Shown: positions 1 to 9,074, counted from the first letter of the stretch. The stretch: 24,041 nt of DNA from Branchiostoma floridae (GCF_000003815.2 NW_023365779.1:99314-123354); one strand, 5' to 3'. The notes: generated from the letters alone by a model not told the origin. Numbers and translations: made by a program.

Positions 1-449
1 AACCCGCGCTGCACGTTCGGCCCTCCAGCGTCCTCCGGGAAGACCTTGTTTAACCCGTGGAGGGTCGAGTTGTTGGCGAAGTGGGTAAAGTTGGACGGTT
101 TCAGATCAGCCTGCTCATCCATGGCCTTAGCAACGGTGTCCACGGCAACGGGCTGCTGTTTGGTTGCCGGGGTGCTGTGCAGAAGTATCCGTTGCCTGGG
201 AAACATGATGGCTTCAGTTGGAAGGAAACTGGCTCCAGCCGGCCCGAAGGTGGTTTGGCCATCAGTGTCGAAGCACAAATTTGGTTGCGGTGCAGCAGTT
301 TGGAATGGTGAGTTGGTGTAGCTGGCAGCAGTTTGGAATGGTGAGTTGGTGTAGCTGCTGGCGCTGGAGCCGGGGCTCAGATCAGCCTGCTGCTGAAGGG
401 AGGCCAGAATCTGCAGGGGGTCCATGGTTGGGGGCACCTTTCTGGACAT
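1..449 (-). CDS. First coding exon of an acid-sensing ion channel (DEG/ENaC family), partial
   Basis: Translating the minus strand from the ATG at 449-447 gives 149 uninterrupted codons up to the window edge. Residues 124-137 read FANNSTLHGLNKVF. This matches the conserved N-terminal cytoplasmic segment of ASIC channels, including the family's His-Gly gating motif (residues 131-132). ASICs are proton-gated sodium channels of the plasma membrane; the first membrane helix should follow within a few tens of residues, beyond the window. The N-terminal extension before that motif is long for an ASIC (about 120 residues) and includes a perfect duplication of SYTNSPFQTAA (residues 32-42 and 43-53), which is a 33-bp tandem repeat in the DNA. 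The start is chosen because an in-frame TAA lies at 473-471 and a good 3' splice site (pyrimidine run ending CTTCTCAG) ends at 458, leaving 8 nt of leader in this exon. Later in-frame ATGs at residues 9, 82 and 110 are possible alternatives. Family identification is strong; which ASIC paralogue is unknown. Confidence 0.85.
   Translation of the reverse strand, partial: MSRKVPPTMDPLQILASLQQQADLSPGSSASSYTNSPFQTAASYTNSPFQTAAPQPNLCFDTDGQTTFGPAGASFLPTEAIMFPRQRILLHSTPATKQQPVAVDTVAKAMDEQADLKPSNFTHFANNSTLHGLNKVFPEDAGGPNVQRG
293..358. repeat. 33-bp tandem duplication inside the ASIC-like coding exon
   Basis: Two identical 33-bp copies start at 293 and 326. The length is a multiple of three, so the channel reading frame is kept and 11 residues are duplicated. 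The core CAGCAGTTTGG is shared with the non-coding 20-bp minisatellite that begins about 125 bp away. Confidence 0.9.
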
Positions 450-475
450 GGAGATGGCTGAGAAGGGTGATTAGG
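450..475 (-). promoter_or_regulatory. Probable 3' splice site before the ASIC-like exon
   Basis: On the minus strand the sequence TCCTAATCACCCTTCTCAG ends at 458. It has a branch-like CTAAT, a pyrimidine tract and an AG, followed 8 nt later by the chosen ATG. It implies an upstream 5'UTR (or coding) exon and an intron that contains the 20-bp minisatellite. No donor could be assigned. Confidence 0.55.
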
Positions 476-483
476 ATGTCTAA

Positions 484-934
484 CAACAGTTTGGGATTTG
501 ACACCAGTTTGGGATGTCCTACAGCAGTCTGGGGTGTCACACAGCAGTTTGGGGTGTCCTGCAGCAGTTTGGGATGTCCTGCAACAGTTTGGGGTGTCAC
601 ACAGCAGTTTGGGATGTCACACAGCAGTTTGGGGTGTCACACAGCAGTTTTGGATGTCACACACCAGTTTGGGATGTCCTACAGCAGTTTGGGGTGTCAC
701 ACAGCAGTTTGGGATGTCCTACAGCAGTTTGGGGTGTCCTACAGCAGTTTGGGGTGTCCTACAGCAGTTTGGGGTGTCCCACAGCAGTTTGGGATGTCCT
801 ACAGCAGTTTGGGATGTCCCACAGCAGTTTGGGGTGTCCCACAGCAGTTTGGGATGTCCTACACTAGTCTGGGATGTTTGGCGCCAGTTTGGGATGTCGC
901 ACAACAGTTTGGGGAGTCCTTCAGCAGTTTGGGA
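484..934. repeat. 20-bp minisatellite, about 22 copies
   Basis: The unit is close to ACAGCAGTTTGGGGTGTCCT, with interspersed variants (GGGATGTCC, GGGTGTCAC). Because 60 bp is three units, all frames stay open for long stretches on both strands and give repetitive pseudo-proteins. It lies immediately upstream of the ASIC-like exon, probably in its first intron. Confidence 0.95.
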
Positions 935-949
935 GCTAAATCTGGTCTG

Positions 950-1509
950 TAGAACAGCTTCCCAACTTTTGCACAAACCTTGATGTCCGACACCAGAATA
1001 TAACATCTACTGCGAATTGTTGCCACTCCTGTTGTAATTGTTAAGCTCCTGTAGGAAGGAAAAGTTTGTGGTTCACTTGGCAAAAGAGGAGGTAGCCTTG
1101 ACCATTTAGCATCCACTGGCAAAAAAGCTGAAGGCTTTTCTACCTTTCCTCTTGCATGAGAACATCCTCCAACGGACAGTCTCTCCTGGCAGTCTTAGCA
1201 GTTTGTACAGAACCAACTCACCTCAGCTGGGAATCAAACTCCGACTCTACAAGCTCTGCTGGGAATTAAACTCCTAACCCAACAACAAACTATGCCAGGA
1301 ATCGAACCCCTAAGCTAGCAACCTGCTTGCTTGTTAGAGTGGGCAGAAATCCTTCACTATGTCATGCACACAACCAGAGCAGAGCTGCATTGCTGTAATT
1401 GCTGGTGTTGAGTAGATTATTGCATCAGGAGATGAATTATGCAGATGGCGGGCGTGTAAGTAAAGTTCAGAGTGGCAGCTCCTGGGCTACACTGGGGAGC
1501 TTTAATCAG
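950..1509. other. Non-repetitive intergenic or intronic DNA with a tRNA-like segment
   Basis: No convincing coding exon is visible. The only structured part is the B-box-like triplet at 1229-1308, listed separately. A plus-strand donor-like GTAAGT lies at about 1457-1462, without a supported exon. Confidence 0.5.
1226..1312 (-). repeat. Three tRNA T-arm / B-box-like motifs, possible tRNA-derived SINE fragment
   Basis: On the minus strand 1308-1298 reads GGTTCGATTCC, a perfect match to the RNA polymerase III B-box consensus. Two diverged copies follow, AGTTTAATTCCC and AGTTTGATTCCC, spaced 36 and 32 bp. No full cloverleaf or A box is apparent, so this is more likely a tRNA-derived repeat remnant than a tRNA gene. 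Confidence 0.35.
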
Positions 1510-1607
1510 ATTGTGAAACAACGGGGCAAACTGCAACCATGAGAACATTGTGTGTCTCATTGTGAAACATCGGGGCAAACTGCAACCATGAGAAGATCAT
1601 GTGTCTC
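1510..1607. repeat. 49-bp tandem duplication
   Basis: Two copies start at 1510 and 1559, each beginning ATTGTGAAACA and containing CGGGGCAAACTGCAACCATG. They differ at only a few positions. Confidence 0.9.
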
Positions 1608-1609
1608 AT

Positions 1610-2479
1610 GTACAATAATGTTAAAGACTCAGGAAAACCCTAATTCAGCCCTACAGCATTGGTCATGGCTAAACACTCCTACTTGCACAAGTCCAAATAA
1701 CTGTTGAATTGGGCCGGAACTTTATCAGATCCTTGTTTCCACTGGTCCATGACGTGCAGGTCATCGTCACAGTAGTGACTCACACCAAAAGTCTGAAGAG
1801 TTGACTACTGACAAAAGGCAACAGAAGCCCTCTGAAATGTCGGACCGTTTACAAATCTTACCCAGTTGCTTAAGTAATAATTCTTCTGTGTATATCAGTG
1901 ACGCACATCATTCAATATTATATGTGTAATATCATACTAACTACTTACCAGAATGTCTAAAATTCATCAGTCTTTGAGTTCCTCTAAACAGTTCAGCACA
2001 TTTTTCAGAGCGAACCAGAAAAGTGTTTGTTTGGACTTGCGCACTTACCACATTGTACCCTTGGACCACTTGTCGGGCCACACCAAGCTAATTTGCTGGT
2101 TCTTCGATGACTTAAGATGATAACAACCCTGACAAGACTGAAAACAGCACAGTAATCACACACACATTCTCAGGCAGTGAACATAGCTTTGTGATCTGGG
2201 CACATTTCTTACCTCATCGTTCAAGTTTTCCCTTGTTGTGGTTTGAAGTGAATGTTGAGGCACTACATAGACTTATTGATGGGATTTTGCATGTTAATAT
2301 GATACTGGCATTACCACTATCAAACCCCGTTTAGAGTGGCCTTGGTGAATATCACCATTGAAACATACCCCCCACCCCCCATTCTGGAATGGCCTTGCGG
2401 AATATTGCCGTTAGATAGCCAAAGTTGATGTTACGAACCATTTCTCTGGCTGTCACTTAAGCCCGACATCCTGAACCAA
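1610..2479. other. Non-repetitive DNA; possible retroelement 3' tail at about 1750-1920
   Basis: No exon is supported here. A plus-strand frame from about 1751 to 1927 stays open. The words GTCTGAAGAG and CTCTGAAATGTCGGACCG resemble the GAAANGTCGG-type tail common in dispersed invertebrate retroelements. This is recollection of a repeat style, not a database match. Confidence 0.3.
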
Positions 2480-2901
2480 NNNNNNNNNNNNNNNNNNNNN
2501 NNNNNNNNNNNNNNNNNNNNNNNNNNNNNNNNNNNNNNNNNNNNNNNNNNNNNNNNNNNNNNNNNNNNNNNNNNNNNNNNNNNNNNNNNNNNNNNNNNNN
2601 NNNNNNNNNNNNNNNNNNNNNNNNNNNNNNNNNNNNNNNNNNNNNNNNNNNNNNNNNNNNNNNNNNNNNNNNNNNNNNNNNNNNNNNNNNNNNNNNNNNN
2701 NNNNNNNNNNNNNNNNNNNNNNNNNNNNNNNNNNNNNNNNNNNNNNNNNNNNNNNNNNNNNNNNNNNNNNNNNNNNNNNNNNNNNNNNNNNNNNNNNNNN
2801 NNNNNNNNNNNNNNNNNNNNNNNNNNNNNNNNNNNNNNNNNNNNNNNNNNNNNNNNNNNNNNNNNNNNNNNNNNNNNNNNNNNNNNNNNNNNNNNNNNNN
2901 N
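2480..2901. other. Assembly gap (422 N)
   Basis: A run of N from 2480 to 2901. It abuts the 26-bp minisatellite directly, so the missing sequence probably includes more of that array. Confidence 1.
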
Positions 2902-3957
2902 AACTGCCTAAATCACTGTGTAAAAACTACAGCTTAAATCACTGTGCAAAAACTACAGCTTAAATCACTGTATAAAAGCTACAGCTTAAATCACTGTATA
3001 AAAGCTACAGCTTAAATCACTGTGCAAAAACTACAGCTTAAATCACTTCATAAAAGCTACAGCTTAAATCACTGTGCAAAAACTACAGCTTAAATCACTT
3101 CATAAAAGCTACAGCTTAAATCACTGTGCAAAAACTACAGCTTAAATCACTGTATAAAAACTACAGCCTAAATCACTGTATAAAAACTACAGCTTAAATC
3201 ACTGTATAAAAACTACAGCCTAAATCACTGTATAAAAACTACAGCTTAAATCACTGTATAAAAACTACAGCTTAAATCACTGTATAAAAACTACAGCCTA
3301 AATCACTGTATAAAAACTACAGCTTAAATCACTGTATAAAAACTACAGCTTAAATCACTGTATAAAAACTACAGCTTAAATCACTGTGCAAAACTACAGC
3401 TTAACTCACTGTATAAAAACTACAGCCTAAATCACTGTATAAAAACTACAGCTTAAATCACTGCATAAAAACTACAGCTTAAATCACTGTATAAAAACTA
3501 CAGCTTAAATCACTGCATAAAAACCACAGCCTAAATCACTGTATAAAAACTACAGCTTAAATCGCTGCATAAAAACTACAGCCTAACTCACTGTATAAAA
3601 ACTACAGCTTAAATCACTGTATAAAAACCACAGCTTAAATCACTGTGTAAAAACTACAGCCTAACTCACTGTATAAAAACTACAGCTTAAATCACTTTAT
3701 AAAAACTACAGCTTAAATCATTATGCAAAATCTGCAGCTTAAATCTCTGTGCAAAAACTACAGCTTAAATCACTGTGTAAAAACTACAGCTTAAATCACT
3801 GTGTAAAAACTACAGCTTAAATCACTGTATAAAAACTACAGCTTAAATCACTGTATAAAAACTACAGCTTAAATCACTGTATAAAAACTACAGCTTAAAT
3901 CACTGTATAAAAACTACAACTTAAATCACTGTTTAAAAACTGCAGCTTAAATCACTG
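2902..3957. repeat. 26-bp minisatellite, about 40 copies
   Basis: The unit is close to CAGCTTAAATCACTG followed by TATAAAAACTA. Many units carry TATAAAA. Variant positions (TGTGCA, TGTATA, TGCATA, TTCATA) are interleaved. The left boundary is the gap, so the true copy number is unknown. Confidence 0.95.
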
Positions 3958-3965
3958 ATATCAAA

Positions 3966-4295
3966 CCAACTCATTAACTTGCTCATTCCCACAAATGCTT
4001 ATCAATAACCAACTCATTAACTTGCTCATGCCAACAAATGCTTATAATTAACCAACTCATTAACTTGCTCCTTCCCACAAATGCTTATCATTAACCAACT
4101 CATTAACTTGCTCCTTCCCACAAATGCTTATCATTAACCAACTCATTAACTCGCTCATGCCCAGAAATCCTTATCATTAGCCAACTCATTAACTTGCTCC
4201 TGCCCACAAATGCTTATCATTAACCAACTCATTAACTTGCTCATACCCACCAATGCTCATCACTAACCAAGGCATTAACTTGTTTCTGCCCAAAT
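3966..4295. repeat. 43-bp minisatellite, about 7.7 copies
   Basis: Units begin CCAACTCATTAACTTGCTC and continue CCCACAAATGCTTATCATTAA. Period 43 was measured between 3966 and 4009. The last copy is decayed. Confidence 0.95.
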
Positions 4296-4822
4296 GCAGG
4301 TTTTTTGTCTACAGTAACTGTCAAGTTTCCTGAAAATAAATTTCCTGTTGGTGCTCTTAACGACTGAGTGACAAAGTGAAAGTGTTTCTGCTGGTGCAGA
4401 TAAGGCGTCCCCCCATGGGGACCCACACAGGGGAGAAACCACTCACTAAAACTCACAATGGAGACGTACTCCACTAAAACATCACTCCAGAAATTAACTC
4501 CAAACTGTGTCATTTATGTTACAACTCACTGTTACAATGTGTGACGCTACAAATCAACTCAACTAACTGGTCTAAACCAATCACATAAAGCTCTTCCCAA
4601 CCTTACACAAAGCAGTTAAGTTAAACCCTTCCCGCGCCAAGGGCAGTGCCCATTTCTGGCGCATAGGGCGGTGCCCATCTCTGTTTCGTTAGCCCTGGGC
4701 CACACACAACGCAATCACTACAGCAGGGGGCTAGTCCACTGGTAGTGGTGTGTGTTCAACTTCCATACCAAACCTTACACAAAGTAGATCAACTCTACTG
4801 TTTCACATTTTGCAGGCACGTC
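4296..4822. other. Non-repetitive spacer with a zinc-finger scrap and a probable dispersed repeat
   Basis: It contains the C2H2 remnant at 4367-4470 and an imperfect 25-bp duplication at 4634-4683 (GCGCCAAGGGCAGTGCCCAT and a variant). The segment from about 4620 to 4760 has the look of a dispersed element, but no termini are visible. Confidence 0.4.
4367..4470 (+). pseudogene. Decayed C2H2 zinc-finger fragment
   Basis: Positions 4421-4441 on the plus strand encode THTGEKP, an exact match to the conserved linker joining tandem C2H2 zinc fingers. A Phe lies 13 residues before the linker His, where the finger's conserved Phe belongs. The expected cysteines, the Leu and the first His are missing, and the frame stops at a TAA a few codons downstream. 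A second weak linker-like word, THNGD, follows at 4452-4466. An exact seven-residue match is unlikely by chance, so this is best read as a scrap of a dead or dispersed zinc-finger gene, not a working one. Confidence 0.45.
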
Positions 4823-5273
4823 TAAACGTGAAACCGGGGAGAGAGTGAGTGGGAGTAAACGTGAAACCGGAGAGAGTGTGAGTGTGAGTAAACGTTATAC
4901 CGGAGAGAGTGAGTGTGAGTAAACGTTTTACCGGAGAGAGTGTGTGTGAGTAAACGTTTTACCGGAGAGAGTGTGTGGGAGTAAACGTTTTACCGGAGAG
5001 AGTGTGTGTGAGTAAACGTTATGCCGGAGAGAGAGTGAGTGTGAGTAAACGTTTTACCGGAGAGAGTGAGTGTGAGTAAACGTTATACCGGAGAGAGAGT
5101 GAGTGTGAGTAAACGTTATGCCGGAAAGAGAGTGAGTGTGAGTAAACGTTTTACCGGAGAGAGTGAGTGTGAGTAAACGTTTTACCGGAGAGTGTGTGAG
5201 TGTGAGTAAACGTTATATCGGAGAGAGAGTGAGTGTGAGTAAACGTGAAACCGGAGAGAGAGTGAGTGTGAGT
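4823..5273. repeat. 31-33-bp minisatellite, 14 copies
   Basis: Units start TAAACGTTTTACCGGAGAG and end GTGAGTGTGAG. Spacings alternate between 31 and 33 bp because of the GA and GT runs. Each copy has two CpGs. The outermost copies read AAACGTGAAACCGG and the inner ones AAACGTTTTACCGG or AAACGTTATACCGG. Confidence 0.95.
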
Positions 5274-5274
5274 A

Positions 5275-5741
5275 CTGTTTAACATAATCATTATGGTAGG
5301 ATTGAATCTCAACAGTGCCAAAACTGAAGCAGAAAGTCCGAGGCCTAAGGAACTGTCTTGTTGTCGCCCTCCCGTCTCTCTCCGGAGATTCTGCCCCCTG
5401 TAAACTGACCCCTCCTGTAAGCTGACACTGGGTCCTGTCACACCCTGCTCGTGTTACTTCCTGCCTCTAACACAATTAAAACCAGCGCAGATCAAATTAC
5501 TGCCGTCAGCTGTCGACACGACACCAATATTCCATAACCTTCCGCACATTACATGACTGATGCCTGCTCTAAGTGGAGCCAAATTTGTTCTATAAACTGT
5601 GTATAAAAGTTTTATTGAGTAACTCACGGATTGTGCCTTGCAGGTGAGAAAGTAAGCAAAGAAAGTGTGAGCTGCGATGCTTGTTGTGGGCCAAGGTAAA
5701 AGCCTGACCAGTACTTTTTTCATGTCATCTTAACAAAACTT
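5275..5741. other. Non-repetitive spacer
   Basis: No convincing exon. On the plus strand an acceptor-like GTGCCTTGCAG (ending 5642) and a donor-like CCAAGGTAAAA (5690-5700) bracket about 50 open nucleotides, too little to call. TATAAA-like words occur at 5593-5610. Confidence 0.4.
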
Positions 5742-5956
5742 TCTACATACATAATACATACATGAACAGGTCAGTTACATAGTACACACTACAGACATGA
5801 ACAGGCCAGTTACATAGTACACACTACATACATGAACAGGCCAGTTACATAGTACACACTACATACATGAACAGGCCAGTTACATAGTACACACTACATA
5901 CATGAACAGGTCAGTTACATAGTACACACTACATACATGAACAGGTCAGTTACATA
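5742..5956. repeat. 35-bp minisatellite, about 6 copies
   Basis: Units read CATGAACAGGTCAGTTACAT then AGTACACACTACATA. Period 35 was measured at 5761 and 5796. GGTCAG and GGCCAG variants are present. Confidence 0.95.
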
Positions 5957-6414
5957 CCAAATGCCTTCAGTATAGATTAAACATTTGTCATTCATGCAAA
6001 TGATAAAAAATTTTGAAAATAATTATAACTGGTCACATGGACTCTAACCGACTACATGAAATCTAACTGGCTACATGGAATCTAACACAGGAATTTTACA
6101 AGCAAATTAGACTTTTTGTCATTATTATGCATTTTTCCAGCTATTCATTGCCAGTTAACCGCTGGGTGTTGACTTGAAATGGCATTCTCCTTGTCTCACT
6201 TGCAGTGTCATAATTCTGATGTTAATAAAAATGCCATCAATGGGCATTTAAACATCATTCATATTCATAAATCGTCTCACACTCTGAGAGTGAATCAATG
6301 GTCCAGGATTTGAGTTAATGTTTCAATTTCATATTTCTCATCCCTGTTCTATAAACCTCTGATGATGTGAAAATGCTTCTGAAGTTATCACATGACTGTG
6401 TGATGTGTGGGTTT
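5957..6414. other. AT-rich non-repetitive spacer
   Basis: No exon supported. It contains an octamer (POU-type) ATGCAAAT at 5994-6001 and a short threefold 20-bp repeat (CTACATGGAATCTAACTGG type) at about 6027-6086. Confidence 0.45.
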
Positions 6415-6812
6415 TTCTGATGCTGAATGTTCATGATGTTATTACATGTGTGGGTCTGATGTTCATGATGTTATTACATGTGTGGGTCTGATGTTCATGA
6501 TGTTATCACATGTGTGGGTCTGATGTTCATGATGTTATCACATGTGTGGGTCTGATGTTCATTATCACATGTGTGGGTCTGATGTTCATGATGTTATCAC
6601 ATGTGTGGGTCTGATGTTCATGATGTTATCACATGTGTGGTTTTTTTCTGATGTTCATGATGTTATTACATGTGTGGGTCTGATGTTCACGATATTATTA
6701 CATGTGTGGGTCTGATGTTCACGATATTATTACATGTGTGGGTCTGATGCCCATGATGTTATTACATGTGTGGTTTTTTCCTGATGTTCATGATGTTATT
6801 ACATGTACAGGC
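6415..6812. repeat. 32-bp minisatellite, about 12 copies
   Basis: Units read GATGTTCATGATGTTATTAC then ATGTGTGGGTCT. Period 32 was measured at 6431 and 6463. Most units have the palindrome CACATGTG or its variant TACATGTG. Confidence 0.95.
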
Positions 6813-6972
6813 ATGTATGGGCATTTCTCACTGTGCACTATTTCCTTCTCCTTGCATTAGAAATGCTACCATGACTGCTGCACATCAGACCCTAAAACAG
6901 CACGACATTCCAGCCTCAGCCCTGCAATATTTCACACTTAGAGCACATCAGCAGCAACAAGGAACCTCATGG

Positions 6973-7015
6973 TTAATGCCTTCTGACCATCCATGCAAAG
7001 CAAAACTCATCAAAC
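6973..7015 (-). CDS. Candidate terminal exon of an unrecognised minus-strand gene
   Basis: On the minus strand a strong acceptor (TTTCTATCTTCAATGCAG, ending 7016) opens a frame that encodes FDEFCFAWMVRRH and stops at TAA (6975-6973). Spliced to the donor after 7415, the split codon AG|G gives Arg and keeps the frame. The 399-nt intron holds the (GT)n tract. Since 399 is a multiple of three the unspliced frame is also open, which weakens the argument from frame. No AATAAA was seen close downstream. An overlapping plus-strand open segment with its own acceptor (ending 6860) is an alternative reading. Confidence 0.3.
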
Positions 7016-7107
7016 CTGCATTGAAGATAGAAACAGGAAAATGTCAAACGTGTGCCTTTGGGTGGTCTGTAAATACCAGCCTTTGTACCTGGTACCAAAG
7101 TTGAGGA

Positions 7108-7110
<3 letters not shown>

Positions 7111-7147
<37 letters not shown>

Positions 7148-7387
7148 CGTGTGTGTGCGTGTGTCTGTGTGTGTGTGTGTGTGTGTGTCTGTGTGTGTGT
7201 ATGCGTGTGTGTCTGTGTGTGTGTGTGTGTGTGTCTGTGTGTGTGTGTGTGTGTCTGTGTGTGTATGTGTGTGTCTGTGTGTGGTACTATGCGTGAGGAC
7301 CTGTGTGTGTGTGTGTGTGTTCGTGTGTGTGTGTGTGTGTGTATGTGTGTGTGTCTGTGTGTGTATCTGTGTGTGTGTATGCGTGTG
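7111..7387. repeat. (GT)n microsatellite with interruptions
   Basis: Nearly continuous GT on the plus strand with C and A interruptions (GTCTGTGT, GTATGCGT). A short unique insert, TACTATGCGTGAGGACC, lies at about 7284-7301. It generates meaningless Val-Cys and His-Thr frames. Confidence 0.98.
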
Positions 7388-7414
7388 GTACCTTGCTGGA
7401 TGACCTGTGCATAC

Positions 7415-7608
7415 CTGTGATTGCAATACGACTGCTCAAAGCTTAAGGCTTGAATCTTATCAGCCAGCACAGCCTTCCCGTCCCCGACAGACAACCATTG
7501 ATTCTGCTGACCTTGGAGCTTATTGATCTGACAGGCAGAAACCGTTTCATCTGCAGGCAAATCTGAGGGTTCCTCACTGTCCAGCAGTTTCCTGCACACC
7601 TGGCAGGT
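7415..7608 (-). CDS. Candidate internal exon, unrecognised protein with Cys pairs
   Basis: The minus strand is open for 64 codons between an acceptor-like CACATCAG (ending 7609; an in-frame alternative ends at 7624) and a good donor CACAG|GTATGC after 7415. The translation begins TCQVCRKLLDSEEPSDLPAD and ends SYCNH, with normal amino-acid composition unlike the repeats beside it. Cysteines occur as C-x2-C near the start and C-x-H at the end, but no known zinc-binding family is recognised. Incoming phase is 0, matching donors after 8430 and 8919; outgoing phase is 2, matching the acceptor at 7016. The exon abuts the 40-bp minisatellite. Chance remains possible, since splice motifs and 190-nt open frames are not rare. 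Confidence 0.35.
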
Positions 7609-7619
7609 CTGATGTGCCC

Positions 7620-7895
7620 CAACCTCACAGCAGTTAGTTCATGTAAGCAGAAACTCAGGCAACCTATCAGCAGTTAGGCAACCTCACAGCAGTTACTTCA
7701 TGTAACTTCACAGCAGTTAATGTAAGCAGAAACTCAGGCAACCTCACAGCAGTTAGTTCATGTAAGCAGAAACTCAACCTCACAGCAGTTAGTTCATGTA
7801 AGCAGAAACTCAGGCAACCTCACAGCAGTTAGTTCATGTATGCAGAAACTCAACCTCACAGCAGTTAGTTCATGTGTGCAGAAACTCAGGCAACC
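7620..7895. repeat. About 40-bp minisatellite with a shortened variant, about 7 copies
   Basis: Units read CCTCACAGCAGTTAGTTCAT then GTAAGCAGAAACTCAGGCAA. Some copies lack the GGCAAC end or the middle part, so spacing is irregular. Confidence 0.9.
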
Positions 7896-8352
7896 CCACT
7901 GACTGATGATGCACAATCAGGAGACCCACGTAACCGACCCACCAACTGGTGATGAAGCATCAGGAGACCCATGTAACCGACCCACCAACTGGTGATGAAA
8001 CATCAGGAGACCCATGTAACCGACCCACCAACTGGTGATGAAACATCAGGAGACCCACGTAACCGACCCACCAACTGGTGATGAAGCATCAGGAGACCCA
8101 CGTAACCGACCCACCAACTGGTGATGAAGCATCAGGAGACCCATGTAACCGACCCACCAACTGGTGATGAAGCATCAGGAGACCCATGTAACCGACCCAC
8201 CAACTGGTGATGAAACATCAGGAGACCCATGTAACCGACCCACCAACTGGTGATGAAGCATCAGGAGACCCATGTAACCGACCCACCAACTGGTGATGAA
8301 GCATCAGGAGACCCACGTAACCGACCCACCAACTGGTGATGAAGCATCAGGG
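7896..8352. repeat. 43-bp minisatellite, about 10.5 copies
   Basis: Units read ACCAACTGGTGATGAAGCAT then CAGGAGACCCATGTAACCGACCC. They are very homogeneous, differing mainly at AAGC/AAAC and CATG/CACG, which suggests recent expansion. Confidence 0.97.
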
Positions 8353-8429
8353 GCCCAACAGTACACAGGCTAGGGTTTAGGAAATGGCTCTGTGGTCTGT
8401 GGCCTCTGAGTAAATGCTGACATACTTAC
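8353..8429. other. Short spacer, probable intron sequence
   Basis: It contains only the donor GTAAGTATG on the minus strand at its right end. Nothing else is seen. Confidence 0.4.
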
Positions 8430-8519
8430 CTGTTTATGTACAGTATTTACAGGTTCACTGTACAGGAAAATTGTCCTTTTTGACAAGCACAAACAGGGTA
8501 CCACGGCTTGATGTACCAT
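8430..8519 (-). CDS. Candidate first coding exon of the unrecognised minus-strand gene
   Basis: The minus-strand ATG at 8519-8517 has a favourable context (AGGATGG) and opens exactly 30 codons, MVHQAVVPCLCLSKRTIFLY and ten more, ending at a perfect donor CAG|GTAAGTATG after 8430. The phase is 0, matching the acceptor before 7608. The intron (8429 to 7609) would contain two minisatellites. An inverted CCAAT box (ATTGGT) lies about 75 bp upstream of the ATG. The frame also extends upstream to a TGA, so an internal exon starting at the TTTCAG ending near 8534 is possible. No homology is recognised. Confidence 0.3.
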
Positions 8520-8634
8520 CCTAAGGCCTGAAACCTTTTTCAGTAGTGTGCATGTTGGGTGAATAACAACCCTTGGTCAGAGTAGCTAACCAATGGACTA
8601 CACAAACAAAAAATTCCTTGCTGACTGAATGAAC

Positions 8635-8765
8635 ACTCCTACCCCCCTGGGATTCCGGACTGATCCCTTGGCTTAGTCTTGAGGAAGCCTCCCCCCCACC
8701 TAGTTTGGTCTTGAGGACCCCCCCCCCCCCCCCGGACTGGTTAGGTCTGAAGGACCCCCCATAGG
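8635..8765. repeat. C-rich imperfect repeat with a poly-C tract
   Basis: Three loose copies of a GTCTTGAGGA / CCCCCC motif of about 45 bp, including a run of about 16 C at about 8719-8734. This is prone to length error in assembly. Confidence 0.7.
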
Positions 8766-8918
8766 TCCAGTGTCATTGCAGGAGGAACAATGGCAAAAGA
8801 GCCAATACCATATCCAGTACTTATTCTGAGAAGGCCCTTAATCATGACCCTGTACACTGTGAATTTTCTTACTTGTTTAAACGTTTTCCGTACAATGCAC
8901 ACAAAAAGGTTCACTTAC

Positions 8919-9074
8919 CTGTGGTTTTAGGGACAGGAGGCAAGAAGGCGGCAGGACAGCAAGGAACAGCACACCAACCAGGACAGCAGAGGTCACACAG
9001 AACAGCAAAGCGGCAGCACAGCATATGGAAGAAAGGACAGCTTGGTCAGTCTTGAGAAACTGCGTTTTGAACAT
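8919..9074 (-). CDS. Candidate first exon encoding a membrane-anchor-like segment
   Basis: The minus strand is open for 52 codons from the ATG at 9074-9072 to a perfect donor CACAG|GTAAGTG after 8919 (phase 0). After MFKTQFLKTDQ it encodes about 30 hydrophobic residues, including AALLFCVTSAVLVGVLFLAV, which would suit a signal anchor or transmembrane helix. Phase 0 fits the acceptor before 7608, so this could be an alternative first exon to the one at 8519-8430. Caution: the plus strand here is rich in GACAGCA-like words, and that composition alone yields hydrophobic codons on the minus strand. Confidence 0.25.

Noticed and set aside
498-1006. Long open frames on both strands with 20-residue repeats (SSLGCPTAVWGV type and GHPKLLWDTPNCC type).
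   Set aside because: They are by-products of a 20-bp minisatellite in which three units make 60 bp, so stop-free frames arise automatically. There is no start context or unique flanking protein.
4241-4513. Minus-strand 90-codon frame opposite the zinc-finger scrap.
   Set aside because: It runs into the 43-bp array, is not recognisable, and lies antisense to the better supported THTGEKP reading.
6993-7426. Open frames of alternating Val-Cys or His-Thr.
   Set aside because: Direct translation of the (GT)n microsatellite.
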